The position numbers were made by a program, and so were the translations under genes. Shown one piece after another: positions 34,590 through 45,941 of a DNA stretch of 64,000 bases. Positions within the stretch are counted from its first letter, which is position 1, and every line of letters begins with the position of its first letter. Source of the DNA: an uncultured Flavobacteriaceae bacterium. Its GTDB lineage: Bacteria > Bacteroidota > Bacteroidia > Flavobacteriales > Flavobacteriaceae. The notes beneath the pieces were generated by a model, which was not told where the DNA came from, ran no database searches, and worked only from the letters and a program-made list of their open reading frames with translations. Location: NCBI GenBank assembly GCA_943789365.1, contig CALSTV010000001.1, positions 930,001-994,000 of the forward strand, written 5' to 3'.

Positions 34590-36203
34590 TTACTCTTCTT
34601 CAGCAGGAAATGCTGACGTGTACTGAGCGTTCACTCCATCTATTACATATTGTCCATTTTGACCAGTTGTAGATCCAATATACCATGCTAACTTCAAGGT
34701 ATTCCCAGCAATTGCACTTCTATCTACAACGACATTGCTCACTGTATTCCCTACCCTTGTGGCCCAAGTTGAGGTTGTTGGCCATCTTTCGTCATTCGCA
34801 GCCATTACCTCATTCCAGTTGGCAGGGTTAAAAGTACCTCCTTCTAGGTCACTGGTAGAATCGCCAGCATACAAACCTCTCGTGTATACCGTTAAAAATG
34901 CAGCATTATAACCCGAAACTTCTACAAATGATATACGCATAGATTTCACAGCCGAAACATCAATTGTACGTACCAGATAGTGGTTATTAGTTGCAGGATT
35001 TTGAATACGTAAACCACTAATAGTAGGTTTTCCAGACTTCGTAATTACTGCTTTCGACCAATCAGTTTCCGCTTTTTCTAGCGTATAACCCGCATAGTCT
35101 GGATACAAGGTGTTTCCAGGAATTATTTTTCCTGTACTACCATCGTCAAAAGTATCGTTAAATAAATCTACAGCCTCCCATCGTTCTTCAACTTCAATGG
35201 TAAATTGCTCCGTAAAATTGTATGAAACATCACCTGCATTGGTTACTTTCACACCAATAACATGCGTTCCTAAAGGAAGTTTTGCATCTGCAGCTATGGA
35301 CAATTTCCCATCCAAATCAACCGAAAATTCAGAAGCATAATCTGCTAAAGCTTCTGGAAGAATAGCCTCCCATCCGCCACTACCTTCCATATCGGTAAGC
35401 GTTGGTGCCGATGTTGTATACGCGGTATATGGAGACAACACTACATTTGTCAAAGCAGTCGTTCCATCTTGCTGAAAATATTCAATAGTTGGTGGAGGAC
35501 CTACAGTTACCGTAAGAACATCTGTAAATATTTTAGCTCCTAAATTGGTATTGACACTTACTGAAATTTTATTCTCACCAGAAATTGCATTTACGGTTTT
35601 ACTTATTTCTCCAGTACTGCTATTAATTGTAAAACCACTAGCCGAGCTGTCAGCTAAAGAGTAACTTATGCTCGTAATAGCTCCTTCTCCTGAAATATCA
35701 GAAGCCGTAACGGTAGCGATTACACCAGTGGCAAATATACCTGCTTCTACCACAGAATTATCGATCGACAAATCTACTGGTACTGCCAGAATATTAAAAT
35801 CTACCACCTGGTCATGAACTGCAACACCACCAGAGTTCTGTACTCTTACACTTATTGAATACACCCCTTCGGACAAGGACTCATTTTCATTATCATACAC
35901 TATAGTCCCATCCTCTTCATCAATTTCAAATTTACTATCCGAATGCACGCTTCCTTCTGGCGCAGCTATCTCATCAATTGCCAGACTGTACACACCAACG
36001 TATTCAAAAGTAGGTGCTGTGGTGGAAATATTTCCACTTATCGGATATGAGGTTACATCTTCATACACCAAGGAGCCATCATTTGCTTTTAAAGCGGGTT
36101 GTTCATAAGGTGTATATTCCATTTCAATTCGTTCTTCACAAGACCAAACTAACAGTCCAAATAAGAACAAATACATTAAATTTTTAAGGTTACTTGTTTT
36201 CAT
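34590..36203 (-). CDS. Surface glycan-binding lipoprotein (SusE/SGBP position)
   Basis: 537 residues with a lipoprotein signal ending LVWSC (Cys22). Several Ig/cadherin-like beta domains span about 40-370 (repeated Thr/Ser/Gly-rich strands, DGSLVYEDVTSYPISG at the start). A C-terminal beta-sandwich (about 375-537, VDLFNDTFDDGSTGKI onwards) looks like a carbohydrate-binding module. It is the third gene of the SusC-SusD unit, 2 bases after SusD, the usual place of a surface glycan-binding protein. The glycan bound is unknown. Confidence 0.82.
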   Translation of the reverse strand: MKTSNLKNLMYLFLFGLLVWSCEERIEMEYTPYEQPALKANDGSLVYEDVTSYPISGNISTTAPTFEYVGVYSLAIDEIAAPEGSVHSDSKFEIDEEDGTIVYDNENESLSEGVYSISVRVQNSGGVAVHDQVVDFNILAVPVDLSIDNSVVEAGIFATGVIATVTASDISGEGAITSISYSLADSSASGFTINSSTGEISKTVNAISGENKISVSVNTNLGAKIFTDVLTVTVGPPPTIEYFQQDGTTALTNVVLSPYTAYTTSAPTLTDMEGSGGWEAILPEALADYASEFSVDLDGKLSIAADAKLPLGTHVIGVKVTNAGDVSYNFTEQFTIEVEERWEAVDLFNDTFDDGSTGKIIPGNTLYPDYAGYTLEKAETDWSKAVITKSGKPTISGLRIQNPATNNHYLVRTIDVSAVKSMRISFVEVSGYNAAFLTVYTRGLYAGDSTSDLEGGTFNPANWNEVMAANDERWPTTSTWATRVGNTVSNVVVDRSAIAGNTLKLAWYIGSTTGQNGQYVIDGVNAQYTSAFPAEEE

Positions 36204-36205
36204 AA

Positions 36206-37714
36206 TTATTCGCTAATTTCTTGGTTTGCATTAATTTCACTTGCTGGAAAAGGAACCAACATAACCGTTGCTTCATCAGTTTCGAGCGTTATGCCTATAT
36301 TCGATTTAAAATCGACATAATTGTTATGAGGTAAAATTACATGGTTTAAAAACCAATCGTAACCTCTACGTCTGTTTGTAAACCAATCCTGTCCTTCCAT
36401 TAACAATTCAAACTGGTATTCCATCATAATCGCTTCTCTAAACGCTGCTTGATCTCCACTATAACCTGCGTGTGGAAAAAGACCTGCACGACTTAGCACT
36501 TCATTGACATACCCCAACTGATCTCCGTTTTGCAATTCATTAGAAATTTCAGCCAACATCAACAAAAGATCTGAATACCGGAAAACGATTGCGTTTTGAT
36601 TTCCTTCACGAATGTCATTTTCAATATTCTTAGATCCCAACTTCACTAAAAAAGGGAAGCCCTTAGCAAAATTTGAACGTGACACTGAAGGGTACGAACT
36701 AAAGGTGTTTTGATTGTTTTGCTGTACCCATGTAGAAATATAGGTCGCCGAAATTCTTTGGTCTCCAGGATAGGTTGCATTGTGTAAATCATAAACCTCA
36801 GCGTTTACTTTGAACCAACCAAAGGTCGATGCTTTTGTATACCAACTTGGTGTAAAAGCACGTACATGATCAAATGACGCTCCGACTGATGACTGAATTT
36901 CAAAAATAGATTCTGTCGAGTTCGCTTGTCCTGCCAACTCATTAAAAAGAGAAGCATAGTCAGAAACGAGCGTATAGTTCCCATACACCTTGATTGCTTC
37001 GTCATAGGCCATTTGCCAATAAGCACTTGCGTTGTCATTTCCTGCCAATGTCATATAAACCTTTGCTAGCAACATATTAGCTGCATATTTTTTAGGATAC
37101 CCAACTCTTGGCGATTCGCTCATCAATTCTGCCGCCATTTCTAAATCGCTAATAATTTGAGCGTATACATCGTCTACCGACGATTTAGCCAAGTGAATTG
37201 TTTCTTTTGTAACTGGTACCAGTCGCAATGGAATTTCACCCCAAAAACGCACTAAATTAAAATAGGTAAAGGCTCTGATAAAATAAGCATTCCCTGCTAC
37301 ATCATTAAATCCAAGTTCATCTTCCGACATTGGATTCTCAAAGGTTTTCACAGATGCAATGGCATCATTTGCTCTTGCCACCACGGTATAACATCCATTC
37401 CAGGTGTTCTCTACATAGGTTGCAGAATTTGGCGGCTTTAAAGAACATAAGGTTGAATTATCTGCAGAATCCTGTTTATTTCCACCTCTTTTGGTGACTC
37501 CAAAACCAGAGCCCAAACAATTCAGATAATAAAACTGTGAGCCTAAATAACTATGATCTACGAGTCCGGAATACAAGCCATCTAATGAGGATCTTGCATC
37601 GCTTAAACTTTTATATGCACTTTCGTTTGAAAGATTTGGATTTATTTCTTCAATATCACAACTACTAACAAATAGCGCTACTAGTGCAATTACTAATATT
37701 TTATAATTTTTCAT
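36206..37714 (-). CDS. SusD-like glycan-binding lipoprotein
   Basis: 502 residues with lipoprotein signal FVSSCD (Cys19). The N-terminal SusD domain carries TPR-like helices (AYFIRAFTYFNLVRFWGEIPL is the family hallmark). The C-terminal part includes FRYSDLLLMLAEI and the final segment with RRRGYDWF. It forms the lid on the SusC transporter and captures oligosaccharides. It lies 11 bases downstream of susC, the normal pairing. Confidence 0.96.
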   Translation of the reverse strand: MKNYKILVIALVALFVSSCDIEEINPNLSNESAYKSLSDARSSLDGLYSGLVDHSYLGSQFYYLNCLGSGFGVTKRGGNKQDSADNSTLCSLKPPNSATYVENTWNGCYTVVARANDAIASVKTFENPMSEDELGFNDVAGNAYFIRAFTYFNLVRFWGEIPLRLVPVTKETIHLAKSSVDDVYAQIISDLEMAAELMSESPRVGYPKKYAANMLLAKVYMTLAGNDNASAYWQMAYDEAIKVYGNYTLVSDYASLFNELAGQANSTESIFEIQSSVGASFDHVRAFTPSWYTKASTFGWFKVNAEVYDLHNATYPGDQRISATYISTWVQQNNQNTFSSYPSVSRSNFAKGFPFLVKLGSKNIENDIREGNQNAIVFRYSDLLLMLAEISNELQNGDQLGYVNEVLSRAGLFPHAGYSGDQAAFREAIMMEYQFELLMEGQDWFTNRRRGYDWFLNHVILPHNNYVDFKSNIGITLETDEATVMLVPFPASEINANQEISE

Positions 37715-37725
37715 CTTGCTATATA

Positions 37726-40700
37726 TTAAAAGTTAACATTTACACCTAAAGTTACAGTGGACACATTAGGAAGTCCATTCCAATCTACACCAACAATATT
37801 CGCATTGTTCAAAAACGATGTAATTTCAGGATTGTATCCACTATATCCAGTAATCGTGAATAAATTGATTCCAGACAAATACAAATCCATTGATTCTATA
37901 ATTCCATCGCTCACAGGAACATCATATCCAAGGGTTACATTGCTCAACCTAAAATAACTTCCGTCCTCGATGATTCTGTCGGTAATAGCTGTTGCTCCGT
38001 TTTCTTTATCATAGCCAACACGCGGAAATAAGTTAGAAGGCCTTTCTGGTCTCCAAGCGTTGTGATATGCAGTTGCCAAAATATTGGTACCATTACCAGG
38101 TAGAGAAGTGGTACGCACTAAATTTCCATTGGCAATTTCATTTCCAGAAGTCCCATTAAACAACATACTTAAATTAAATCTTTTGTATTCCATGTTAATA
38201 TTTAGTCCGAATATAAAATCTGGGTTTGGATTTCCAATGATGGTTCTATCTGCACCATTGATAACTCCGTCGCCGGCATCTGGCACTCCGTCATTGTCAG
38301 TGTCGACAGTCAATTGGTCAATAATTCTAATATCTCCTACTTGTGTATTGCTCACTGGGATATCATCACCTTCTTGGTAGATTCCATCCGTTTCAAATCC
38401 GTAAAACAAACCAACTTCTTCGCCTTCTATAAAAATATTTGCGGGAGATTTAAAATACGATCCAGACGATACGTTTTGTCCAAGGTAAAATGATCGTTGC
38501 TGTGTTTCACCATCAATAATCACATTATCTAAAGGGATTCCTAATTTTGTGATTTCACTTTTGTTAAATGCAATATTTCCAGACACGTCCAATCTAAAGT
38601 CTTCAGTATTCACTGCAGTACCACTTAAGGCAAATTCGAGTCCTTTATTCGATAGGCTACCTCTATTGATTAACATACTTCCAAAACCAGTTGACCTTGG
38701 AAGATTCACTTGCTGTAACAAGTCATCCGTTTCTTTCATATAAGCATCAATAGTAGCGGTTACTCTATTGTTCCAAAGTGCAATATCTACTCCTGCATTG
38801 AGTTGCTCCGTAGTTTCCCATGTCAATTCATCATTTGCAATATTCACAGGAACAAAAGAAACTCCTGTTCCATCGGATGGCGTACCATATAGTTCTGAAC
38901 CATAGTTAGATGCTGTTTGATAAGGAGAAATTGCTTGATTCCCTATTTGCCCCCATCCAACTCTTAACTTCAACTCGTTGATAGTTCCTTGTGACTGCAT
39001 AAAATTTTCTTGATGCATTTTCCAAGCAAAGGAAGCGGATGGAAAAAACCCGTGTTTATTTCCTTCGGTAAACTTAGAAGAACCATCTACACGAAAACTT
39101 CCTGTAAAGATATATTTATTCATTAGGGTATAATTTACCCTTCCTAAATAAGACATTAATTGGGTTTCCGAAATAATAGCTTCTAGTGGTGTTGTTACCA
39201 ATTGCGCATATTTGGGTTGCTCATTTCTAAATTCTACAGTAGAAAAATCTGCCAACTGGTAAATTTCATTGTTATTTTTTCGAACGTCATACGTAATCCC
39301 TAAAACCGCATTAAATCGGTGAATTTTGTTAAATGTTCTGTTATATTGCAATAGGTTGTTGATTTGATATGAGGTCGATTTTAAGTCAGAAACTCCTAAA
39401 GACCCATTTAATGACTGTCCTAAAAAGGTAGTCAAGCCATAAAAGCGTCTTCTTTCTTTATACCTTTTATTCCCTCCCATTTGAATTTTATATTTCAATC
39501 CTTTTACAGGCAGTGTATAGGTAAAAGCTATATTTCCAAAAAAACGACTTTCTTCAGTAATGTCTTCGTAATCAGTAATCCAAGAATAAGGGTTTGAAAG
39601 TTCCAAATCTTCTAAATCCTCCTCATCTGTAACAATTAATGGTCTATATGTTAACACATTAGAAATAAAACTTCTTTGTCCACTGGTACGATCTCCATCT
39701 TGAGCAAATTCTCCATTTCCTTGAAAACCACTCAACCGAACGTCCATTTTCAAGTTCTTGTTTAAGTTTTGCGACATATTCAGTCGAATATCTCCACTTT
39801 GAAATCTGGAATTATCTACTACTCCTCCTTGGTCGTTAAACCCAAAAGAAACGTAATAGTTTCCTGTATCAGAGCCACCACTAATAGACACTCCTGCCTG
39901 GGTACTATACCCCGGTTTGTATATTTCATCTTGCCAATTCACCTGTCTTGCTGGTGTTTCCGAAATATTTCCAGAACTCACAGGATACACCTCTCCATCT
40001 TCAATATGGTACGCTGGGGTGTTACCTCCAATGATTTGCGCCTCATTTCTATAACGAGCAAAATCAACAGCGTTCAACATGTCAAATTTCTTATCAACCA
40101 CAGAAACCGAACTCGTAGTATAAGCATTGATTCTTGCTTTTCCTTTTTTACCTTTTTTTGTGGTAATCAATACTACACCGTTGGCTCCACGTGAACCGTA
40201 GATAGCAGTAGCCGAGGCATCTTTTAAGATTTCCATGCTTTCAATGTCTCTTGGATTGATACCGTTCAAACCATTTTGACTTTCTTGCGCAGAGTTCCCG
40301 CCTTTGTCGGCACTCGCTGCGTCTTCACCCGCTGAGGATATAATAACCCCATCTACAACATATAAAGGTTCATTGTTTCCACGTAAACTACTACCTCCAC
40401 GAATACGAACACTTACGCCCGCACCTGGTGTTCCGTTTTGAATTACTTGAACTCCGGCCGCTCTACCTGATAATAGTTGATCCACCGTAGTCGATTGTCT
40501 CGCAACTGTTTCGTCTACTTTCACAGAAGAAACCGCTCCGGTTAAATCACTTTTTCTAACTGTACCATAACCAATGACCACAACTTCTTCTAATAGATTG
40601 TTATCTACTACCAATTGCACATTGTAATTGTTTTGATCTGTAATTGCAATCACCTGAGTACTATATCCAGTATAGGAGATTTCGAGTTCTGATGCTCCCT

Positions 40701-40896
40701 CTGGAATTTTTAGTAAAAAATTACCATCAAAATCGGTTGATGTTCCGGCTGTAAATCCTTTTACAAGAACATTTACGCCCGGAAGAGGTGACTTATCTTC
40801 ATCCAATACAACCCCAGAAATCTGTTTAGATTGTGCTAAAACAAAAAGCGGGAGGATAAAAATAAAATACAAGATTTTACTTTTCTTCATAATCAT
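37726..40896 (-). CDS. SusC-like TonB-dependent outer-membrane transporter
   Basis: 1056 residues with a signal peptide (about 1-22), a carboxypeptidase-regulatory-like domain (about 24-100, ISGVVLDEDKSPLPGVNV), and the TonB box region EEVVVIGYGTVRKSDLTGAVSSV. The plug domain has LLSGRAAGVQV, and PLYVVDGV and EILKDASATAIYGSRGANGVVLITTK follow. A 22-strand barrel ends VTLGVNVNF. It imports oligosaccharides captured by SusD, energised by ExbB/ExbD. The 237-base gap upstream contains a possible -7 element TAGATTTG at 41035-41028 without a clear -33, as expected for a regulator-dependent promoter. Confidence 0.97.
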   Translation of the reverse strand: MIMKKSKILYFIFILPLFVLAQSKQISGVVLDEDKSPLPGVNVLVKGFTAGTSTDFDGNFLLKIPEGASELEISYTGYSTQVIAITDQNNYNVQLVVDNNLLEEVVVIGYGTVRKSDLTGAVSSVKVDETVARQSTTVDQLLSGRAAGVQVIQNGTPGAGVSVRIRGGSSLRGNNEPLYVVDGVIISSAGEDAASADKGGNSAQESQNGLNGINPRDIESMEILKDASATAIYGSRGANGVVLITTKKGKKGKARINAYTTSSVSVVDKKFDMLNAVDFARYRNEAQIIGGNTPAYHIEDGEVYPVSSGNISETPARQVNWQDEIYKPGYSTQAGVSISGGSDTGNYYVSFGFNDQGGVVDNSRFQSGDIRLNMSQNLNKNLKMDVRLSGFQGNGEFAQDGDRTSGQRSFISNVLTYRPLIVTDEEDLEDLELSNPYSWITDYEDITEESRFFGNIAFTYTLPVKGLKYKIQMGGNKRYKERRRFYGLTTFLGQSLNGSLGVSDLKSTSYQINNLLQYNRTFNKIHRFNAVLGITYDVRKNNNEIYQLADFSTVEFRNEQPKYAQLVTTPLEAIISETQLMSYLGRVNYTLMNKYIFTGSFRVDGSSKFTEGNKHGFFPSASFAWKMHQENFMQSQGTINELKLRVGWGQIGNQAISPYQTASNYGSELYGTPSDGTGVSFVPVNIANDELTWETTEQLNAGVDIALWNNRVTATIDAYMKETDDLLQQVNLPRSTGFGSMLINRGSLSNKGLEFALSGTAVNTEDFRLDVSGNIAFNKSEITKLGIPLDNVIIDGETQQRSFYLGQNVSSGSYFKSPANIFIEGEEVGLFYGFETDGIYQEGDDIPVSNTQVGDIRIIDQLTVDTDNDGVPDAGDGVINGADRTIIGNPNPDFIFGLNINMEYKRFNLSMLFNGTSGNEIANGNLVRTTSLPGNGTNILATAYHNAWRPERPSNLFPRVGYDKENGATAITDRIIEDGSYFRLSNVTLGYDVPVSDGIIESMDLYLSGINLFTITGYSGYNPEITSFLNNANIVGVDWNGLPNVSTVTLGVNVNF

Positions 40897-41133
40897 AAAT
40901 TTAGTTTAGTTAGAATTTTATAGTTAGTATATGTACAAATATGTAAACTAATAATATGAACAATAAGGTGATTTGGTTTTTTGAAGGGGACAAATGCATA
41001 TTCTCCTCTAAACACCTTTGTTTACAACAAATCTATTTTTTACTCCACCGCACTTATGACACATTTGAGTATATGACTATCATTTTTGAAGCAACACGAA
41101 TTTCAACACCCAATACAAACCAAACATGGCTGC

Positions 41134-44100
41134 TTAAGATTCATTTCTAAAATCCGCAACAAACTGACTTGGTGTTTTATTGAATTGTTTTTTAAAGCAG
41201 GTTCTAAAATATTTAGGATCGGAAAACCCGACCATAAAAATAACTTCTGTAATAGAATAATCATGTGACTTCAATAATTCAGATGCTTTGTTAAGTCGGA
41301 TCGATCTAATGAATTCTGAGGTAGATTGTTGACTGATCGATTTTATTTTCTTAAACAGTGTAGACCTGCTCATTCCAATAGCCACTGAAAAGTCTTCTAC
41401 CGAAAAACTAGCATCATCGAGATGTTCTTCAACAATATCCATCGCCTTTTTTAGGAAATCCTGATCGAGTTTATTTGAAAGCTCTTTCCATGAACTTCCT
41501 GAAGCATTGGTTTTAAATTTCTCTGCCCAAACCTTTTTTGTACGCAACAAATTATCAACTCTTAACTTGAGGGTTTCTACATTAAAGGGTTTTAGAACAA
41601 ATTCATCTGCCCCCGTTCCCAATCCTTCTTTCTCATTTTCAAGACCTGCTTTGGCGGTTAGAATAATAACAGGAATGTGACTTGTTTTCAAATCTGTTTT
41701 TATTTGGGTACACATTTCAATTCCATCCATTACCGGCATCATTAAATCACTAATAATAACATCTGGCGTATTTTCGAGTGCTAATTCAAGGCCTTCTTTT
41801 CCATTTTTGGCAGCAATTACTTTGTATTGTTGAGAGAAAAAATCTGTCAAGTAGGTTTGTAGTTCTTTATTGTCTTCTACAACCAACAAGGTTGGTGTTT
41901 CTTCTGTATATTCAATATTCTCTCCAATAATTCTATCGACGACTGTACTTTCTTTAGTTTCTTGAATTTCTTTTTTTAAGAACTTAAACTCATAGGAATT
42001 CGGTTGGCTTTCTAATATTGCATTTTCATCAAAATTGCTACGTTCTATAGGAATACGAACGGTACATTTTGTTCCTTCATGCAATACACTTTCTATTTCT
42101 ATGCTTCCTTTGTGGATTTCAACTAAATGTTTGGTATATGCCAATCCTAAACCTGTACCAATATGAATTGAATTGTCTTCCTTTTTAGCCTGATAAAAGC
42201 GTTCAAATATACTTTCTAACTCTTCTTTAGGGATCCCCATTCCAAAATCTTCTACAATGATTTCAGCTTGAACAAGGCCGTCCATTTCCTTTTTAGCTAC
42301 AGTCATGCGTATACTCTTCCCTCTAGGCGTAAACTTAAAGGCATTAGAGAGTAGATTGTACATAATTTTCTCAATCTTATCATTATCAAACCATGCATCC
42401 AAGGCTTGAATTTCAGAAAAGAAAACAAATTTGATATCCTTTTCTATGGCAATTTCTTCAAACGCTCTATATATCTCAGCTATAAAAGAAACAAGGTCAC
42501 CATTTTGAACCACTAAGTGTATGCTCCCCGACTCTGCTTTTCTAAAATCCAACAGTTGATTGATTAACTTGTGCAATCGTAAGGAGTTTTTATACATTAC
42601 GGCGTTCAGCTTTTTTAAGTACACCGGATCTTTGGTTCCATTCATTATTTGTTGTAACGGACCTATAATTAAGGTGAGTGGCGTACGCAATTCATGTGAA
42701 ATATTGGTAAAAAACTGCAATTTCATCTTATTGATTTCTTCCGATTTTTCATGGAGGGCAGTTTCTAATTCAAAAGCACTTTTCAACTTGAGCTGATTGA
42801 CCCGAAAACGCCCAACAACCACAATAACACCAATAAGTACTAACAGGAAGACTAGAATGGCTGAGCTTTTAAGGTACCAAGGTTGTAATACTACAATTTG
42901 AATTGCTTTGGGTTCTTCCATCCAAACACCGGCACTGTTAGATCCCGTTACTTTAAACGTATAGGTTCCGGGAGATATGTTGGTATAAGAAGCAAAACGA
43001 CGCTCTGACCCTTTGGATGAAGACCAGCCTTCATCGAAACCTTCCAAAATGTATTTGTATTGATTTTTTTCCGGGTTTGAATAATGTAAACTTGAAAAAG
43101 CGAACTCAAAAGAGTTTAAATAGCTCGGTAATGTAATCAGTTCCGTATCGTTGATATTCTTATCTAGAATTACAGTCCCTTCTACCTCTTCCTTAGGGTG
43201 TACTGTTTTATTAAACAATTTAAAATCGGTAATTGCCAATTGTGCTTTATTGGTATTTACGGATAAATTTGATGGCTTAAAAAAAGTAAATCCATTGACA
43301 CCTCCACATAGAAATATACCCGAGGAAGTCTTTAACATGGCATTGTCTTTAAACTCTGTCACCGCCAATCCATCTTGTTTTTCAAAATAGGTGATTTCAC
43401 CTGTGATAGGATTTAATTTTGATATTTCACGCACATGCATCATCCATATATTCCCTTGGTCATCCTCTTTTATTTGATATACAATATTGCTAGGCAGCCC
43501 TTCCTTTACGGAATAATTTTGAAAGGTCAATTCTTCTGTAGAGGCCGAAACATGTACTTGGTTGAGCCCTCCTCCAAAAGTAGCAACATATAAAAAACCA
43601 TTTCTCGATTGAAAAACATCCATAACATGATTATTACTCAAGGAGTTCTCAGAGTTTATATCTTTTAAATAGCGTTTAAATTGTATTGAGCCGTCTGGAT
43701 TTTCAATAACTCTATTCAACCCAACCACTGTACCAACCCAGAGATTGTTATTTTTATCTAAGGTAATATCTCTGATATAGTTATTTGAAATACTCGTTGG
43801 ATCATTAGGATCGTTCATAAAATTCTCCGATTCAAATGTATCTGTTGTCTGGTTGTAATTCAGCTTCACAAGCCCCTGATTCCAATACCCACTCCAAATC
43901 GTTCCTTTTTCATCTTCTTCAACTGCAAAAACAGAGGCATCAATTGTATTACCTTTCGAACTTTTTAACTTATCAAATACCTTAACGTCATAGGCTAATT
44001 TCTTCGATTTATTCTGTTTGATAATACTAAGACCACTTTTAGCCCCCACCCAAATTCGGTTTTTAGAATCTCTAAACAATTTTCGAACATCGTAAAAGGC

Positions 44101-45402
44101 AGCGTTTTTGAAGACTTTGTTTCCACCCAGGTAATTGTATTTCCAAGGGCTGGTAGCTGCATTTGAAATACTTTTTTGTATTTCACTTTCTTTAATTTGT
44201 GCCAGTCCTCCCAAACCATCTGTACCCATCCAAATGGTACCATCCTGATCTTCACACATCGCCAAAATTGGGAACTTGTGAAATCTTCTATAATAGTGTT
44301 CTGTAACTTTAACAAACTCGGATGAGTTTAGTAAGGTATTGTTATCTAAATCGATGGTAAACAAGCCTTTGTTCAAAGTTCCAAACCATAGAATATTAGA
44401 AGAATCTATAAAAAGTTGTTGAATCTGTTTGTTGGCTATTTGATAGTTTTCGTTTTTGTTGAAGCTATAGATTTCACCGGAACCTAAATCGTAGTTAATT
44501 AGCAAACCTTCACCACCAATCCACAATCGGTTGTTCTGGTCTCCTTGTATGGTCAAACGTTGAAAATTCGTTTGTTCCAAATTTTGTATTTGTGAAGCTA
44601 GATCAATCCTTTTTCTATAAATTACTTTTAAATTAGCATCGAGTTTTAGGTGCAATAATTCCAGATGGTTGCTCAGAAAATACATTTCATTGGGAGCATA
44701 TTCGTACAAATCAATGATATAACCATTTTTAAAAAAAGCAGCTTCAAAATCAGAATTAAAAACGGTCGTCGTTACTTTTCCCAGACTATCATTTAAACTA
44801 ATTTGACGTAGTTTTATTTTATCTTGACTGGTAACCATCCAATGTCTACCATTTTCCGCTTTGATGACCCGATTGATAGCTCCACGTACGCCAGGAATCG
44901 TTTGGAGTGTTTCGTCCACCAATACTTCTCCTTGCTCAGAAACTTTAAATGTTTTGATTGCCTTTTTAACATTGTAAAAAAGCAATCCAGATTCGGATTG
45001 AAAAAGCTGTGGTATATTGTTGAAATTTGCGGCATTTTTTTCATCGTTAAAAAAATGTGCTACTTGACCTGTATTTGGATTTACTCTGTTAATTCCAGCA
45101 TCGGAAGTACCTGCCCATATATTTCCGTCTTTATCTTCAAACAGATTGTGAATTAAATTACTACTCAAGCTATTCTTTTCGTTCGAAAAATTGAAATACT
45201 CCATGGAGTAACCGTCATATTTATTGATTCCATTGTAGGTACCAATCCACATAAAGCCACGAGAATCTTGTAAGATACTTTAAATAGTGTTTTGCGAAAG
45301 CCCTTGATCACCAGAAATTTCATTCAGTCTCCATTGGGCAGTCAATTGCATCTGAACTGCATACAAACAACAAAATAAAATGAAATGAAAATTCTTTTTC
45401 AT
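41134..45402 (-). pseudogene. Hybrid two-component system regulator (HTCS) with in-frame TAA at codon 41
   Basis: If read from the ATG at 45402, the product would be 1422 residues. It has a signal peptide (1-23, ending QLTAQ), a periplasmic two-bladed sensor made of Reg_prop repeats (MWIGTYNGINKYDG, WAGTSDAGINRV and many more), a Y_Y_Y domain and a transmembrane helix at about 845-868. The cytoplasmic part has His kinase His903 in NISHELRTPL, HATPase, a receiver with Asp1219 in SDLMMP, and an AraC-type HTH at the C-terminus. A TAA at 45282-45280 interrupts it within LSQNTI*SILQDSRGF. The rest is open and well conserved, so the lesion is recent, is a sequencing error, or is bypassed. A start at Met51 (45252) would lack the signal peptide. 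It is the PUL regulator by position next to susC. Confidence 0.85.
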
Positions 45403-45508
45403 AGATCGGAGGGGATTTAAAAACGTTAATTTAAGAAAAAATATTTTTTGAACAGATGTTTTGCAGCTCGAAAATTACAATTGAAAATTGGGTGTAACTA
45501 ATATATAC

Positions 45509-45546
45509 AAAAACACCAGCATCACATAAGTGAAACTGGTGTTTGT
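45509..45546 (-). terminator. Terminator after the small secreted protein gene
   Basis: 9-bp stem AAACACCAG/CTGGTGTTT with a 16-nt loop and a short T run on the minus strand, downstream of the gene ending at 45579 and upstream of the HTCS start. Confidence 0.7.
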
Positions 45547-45578
45547 TCTAGCACCTTCAATATAGAAATAGAGGAATT

Positions 45579-45932
45579 TTATTTCTTTTTTAAAGATTTG
45601 GTGTATTCCTGCGTAAGTTTTGTGATTTGCTTGATTTCATCTTTCGAGAATTCTGCACTTAACACAGCTACATATTCTTTGTTCGATTTTTTATAAATCG
45701 CTTTCTTCTCATCTTGAGACAAATCTTTTCCTTTCATCTGTTTTTGAGTTGCTGTAATTTTCGCATACAATTCAGCATATAAAAATTCTTGTTTTGAAGC
45801 ATTTAAAGACATTTCTTCAGCACAGTGCTCAGAAGCACCTTTTGCAACTTTCTCTGCATAAACATTCTTTTGTTGTGCACTTATACTTAGTGTCATTGTC
45901 ACGAATAGAAATAAAAATACTACTTTTTTCAT
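45579..45932 (-). CDS. Small secreted helical protein, unknown
   Basis: 117 residues with a signal peptide (about 1-19, ending SISAQ) and a mature part that is mostly charged alpha-helix, ending KKK. A single Cys lies at about residue 38. I recognise no family. It lies 9 bases downstream of a T9SS-sorted PUL protein, so it is co-transcribed with it, and 176 bases before the HTCS. A periplasmic chaperone-like or sensing role is possible, but nothing in the sequence decides it. Confidence 0.72.
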   Translation of the reverse strand: MKKVVFLFLFVTMTLSISAQQKNVYAEKVAKGASEHCAEEMSLNASKQEFLYAELYAKITATQKQMKGKDLSQDEKKAIYKKSNKEYVAVLSAEFSKDEIKQITKLTQEYTKSLKKK

Positions 45933-45941
45933 GGTTTAAAT

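Noticed and set aside
41089-41268. Plus-strand small frame opposite the HTCS C-terminus
   Set aside because: It is the shadow of the AraC-type domain and shows no independent features.
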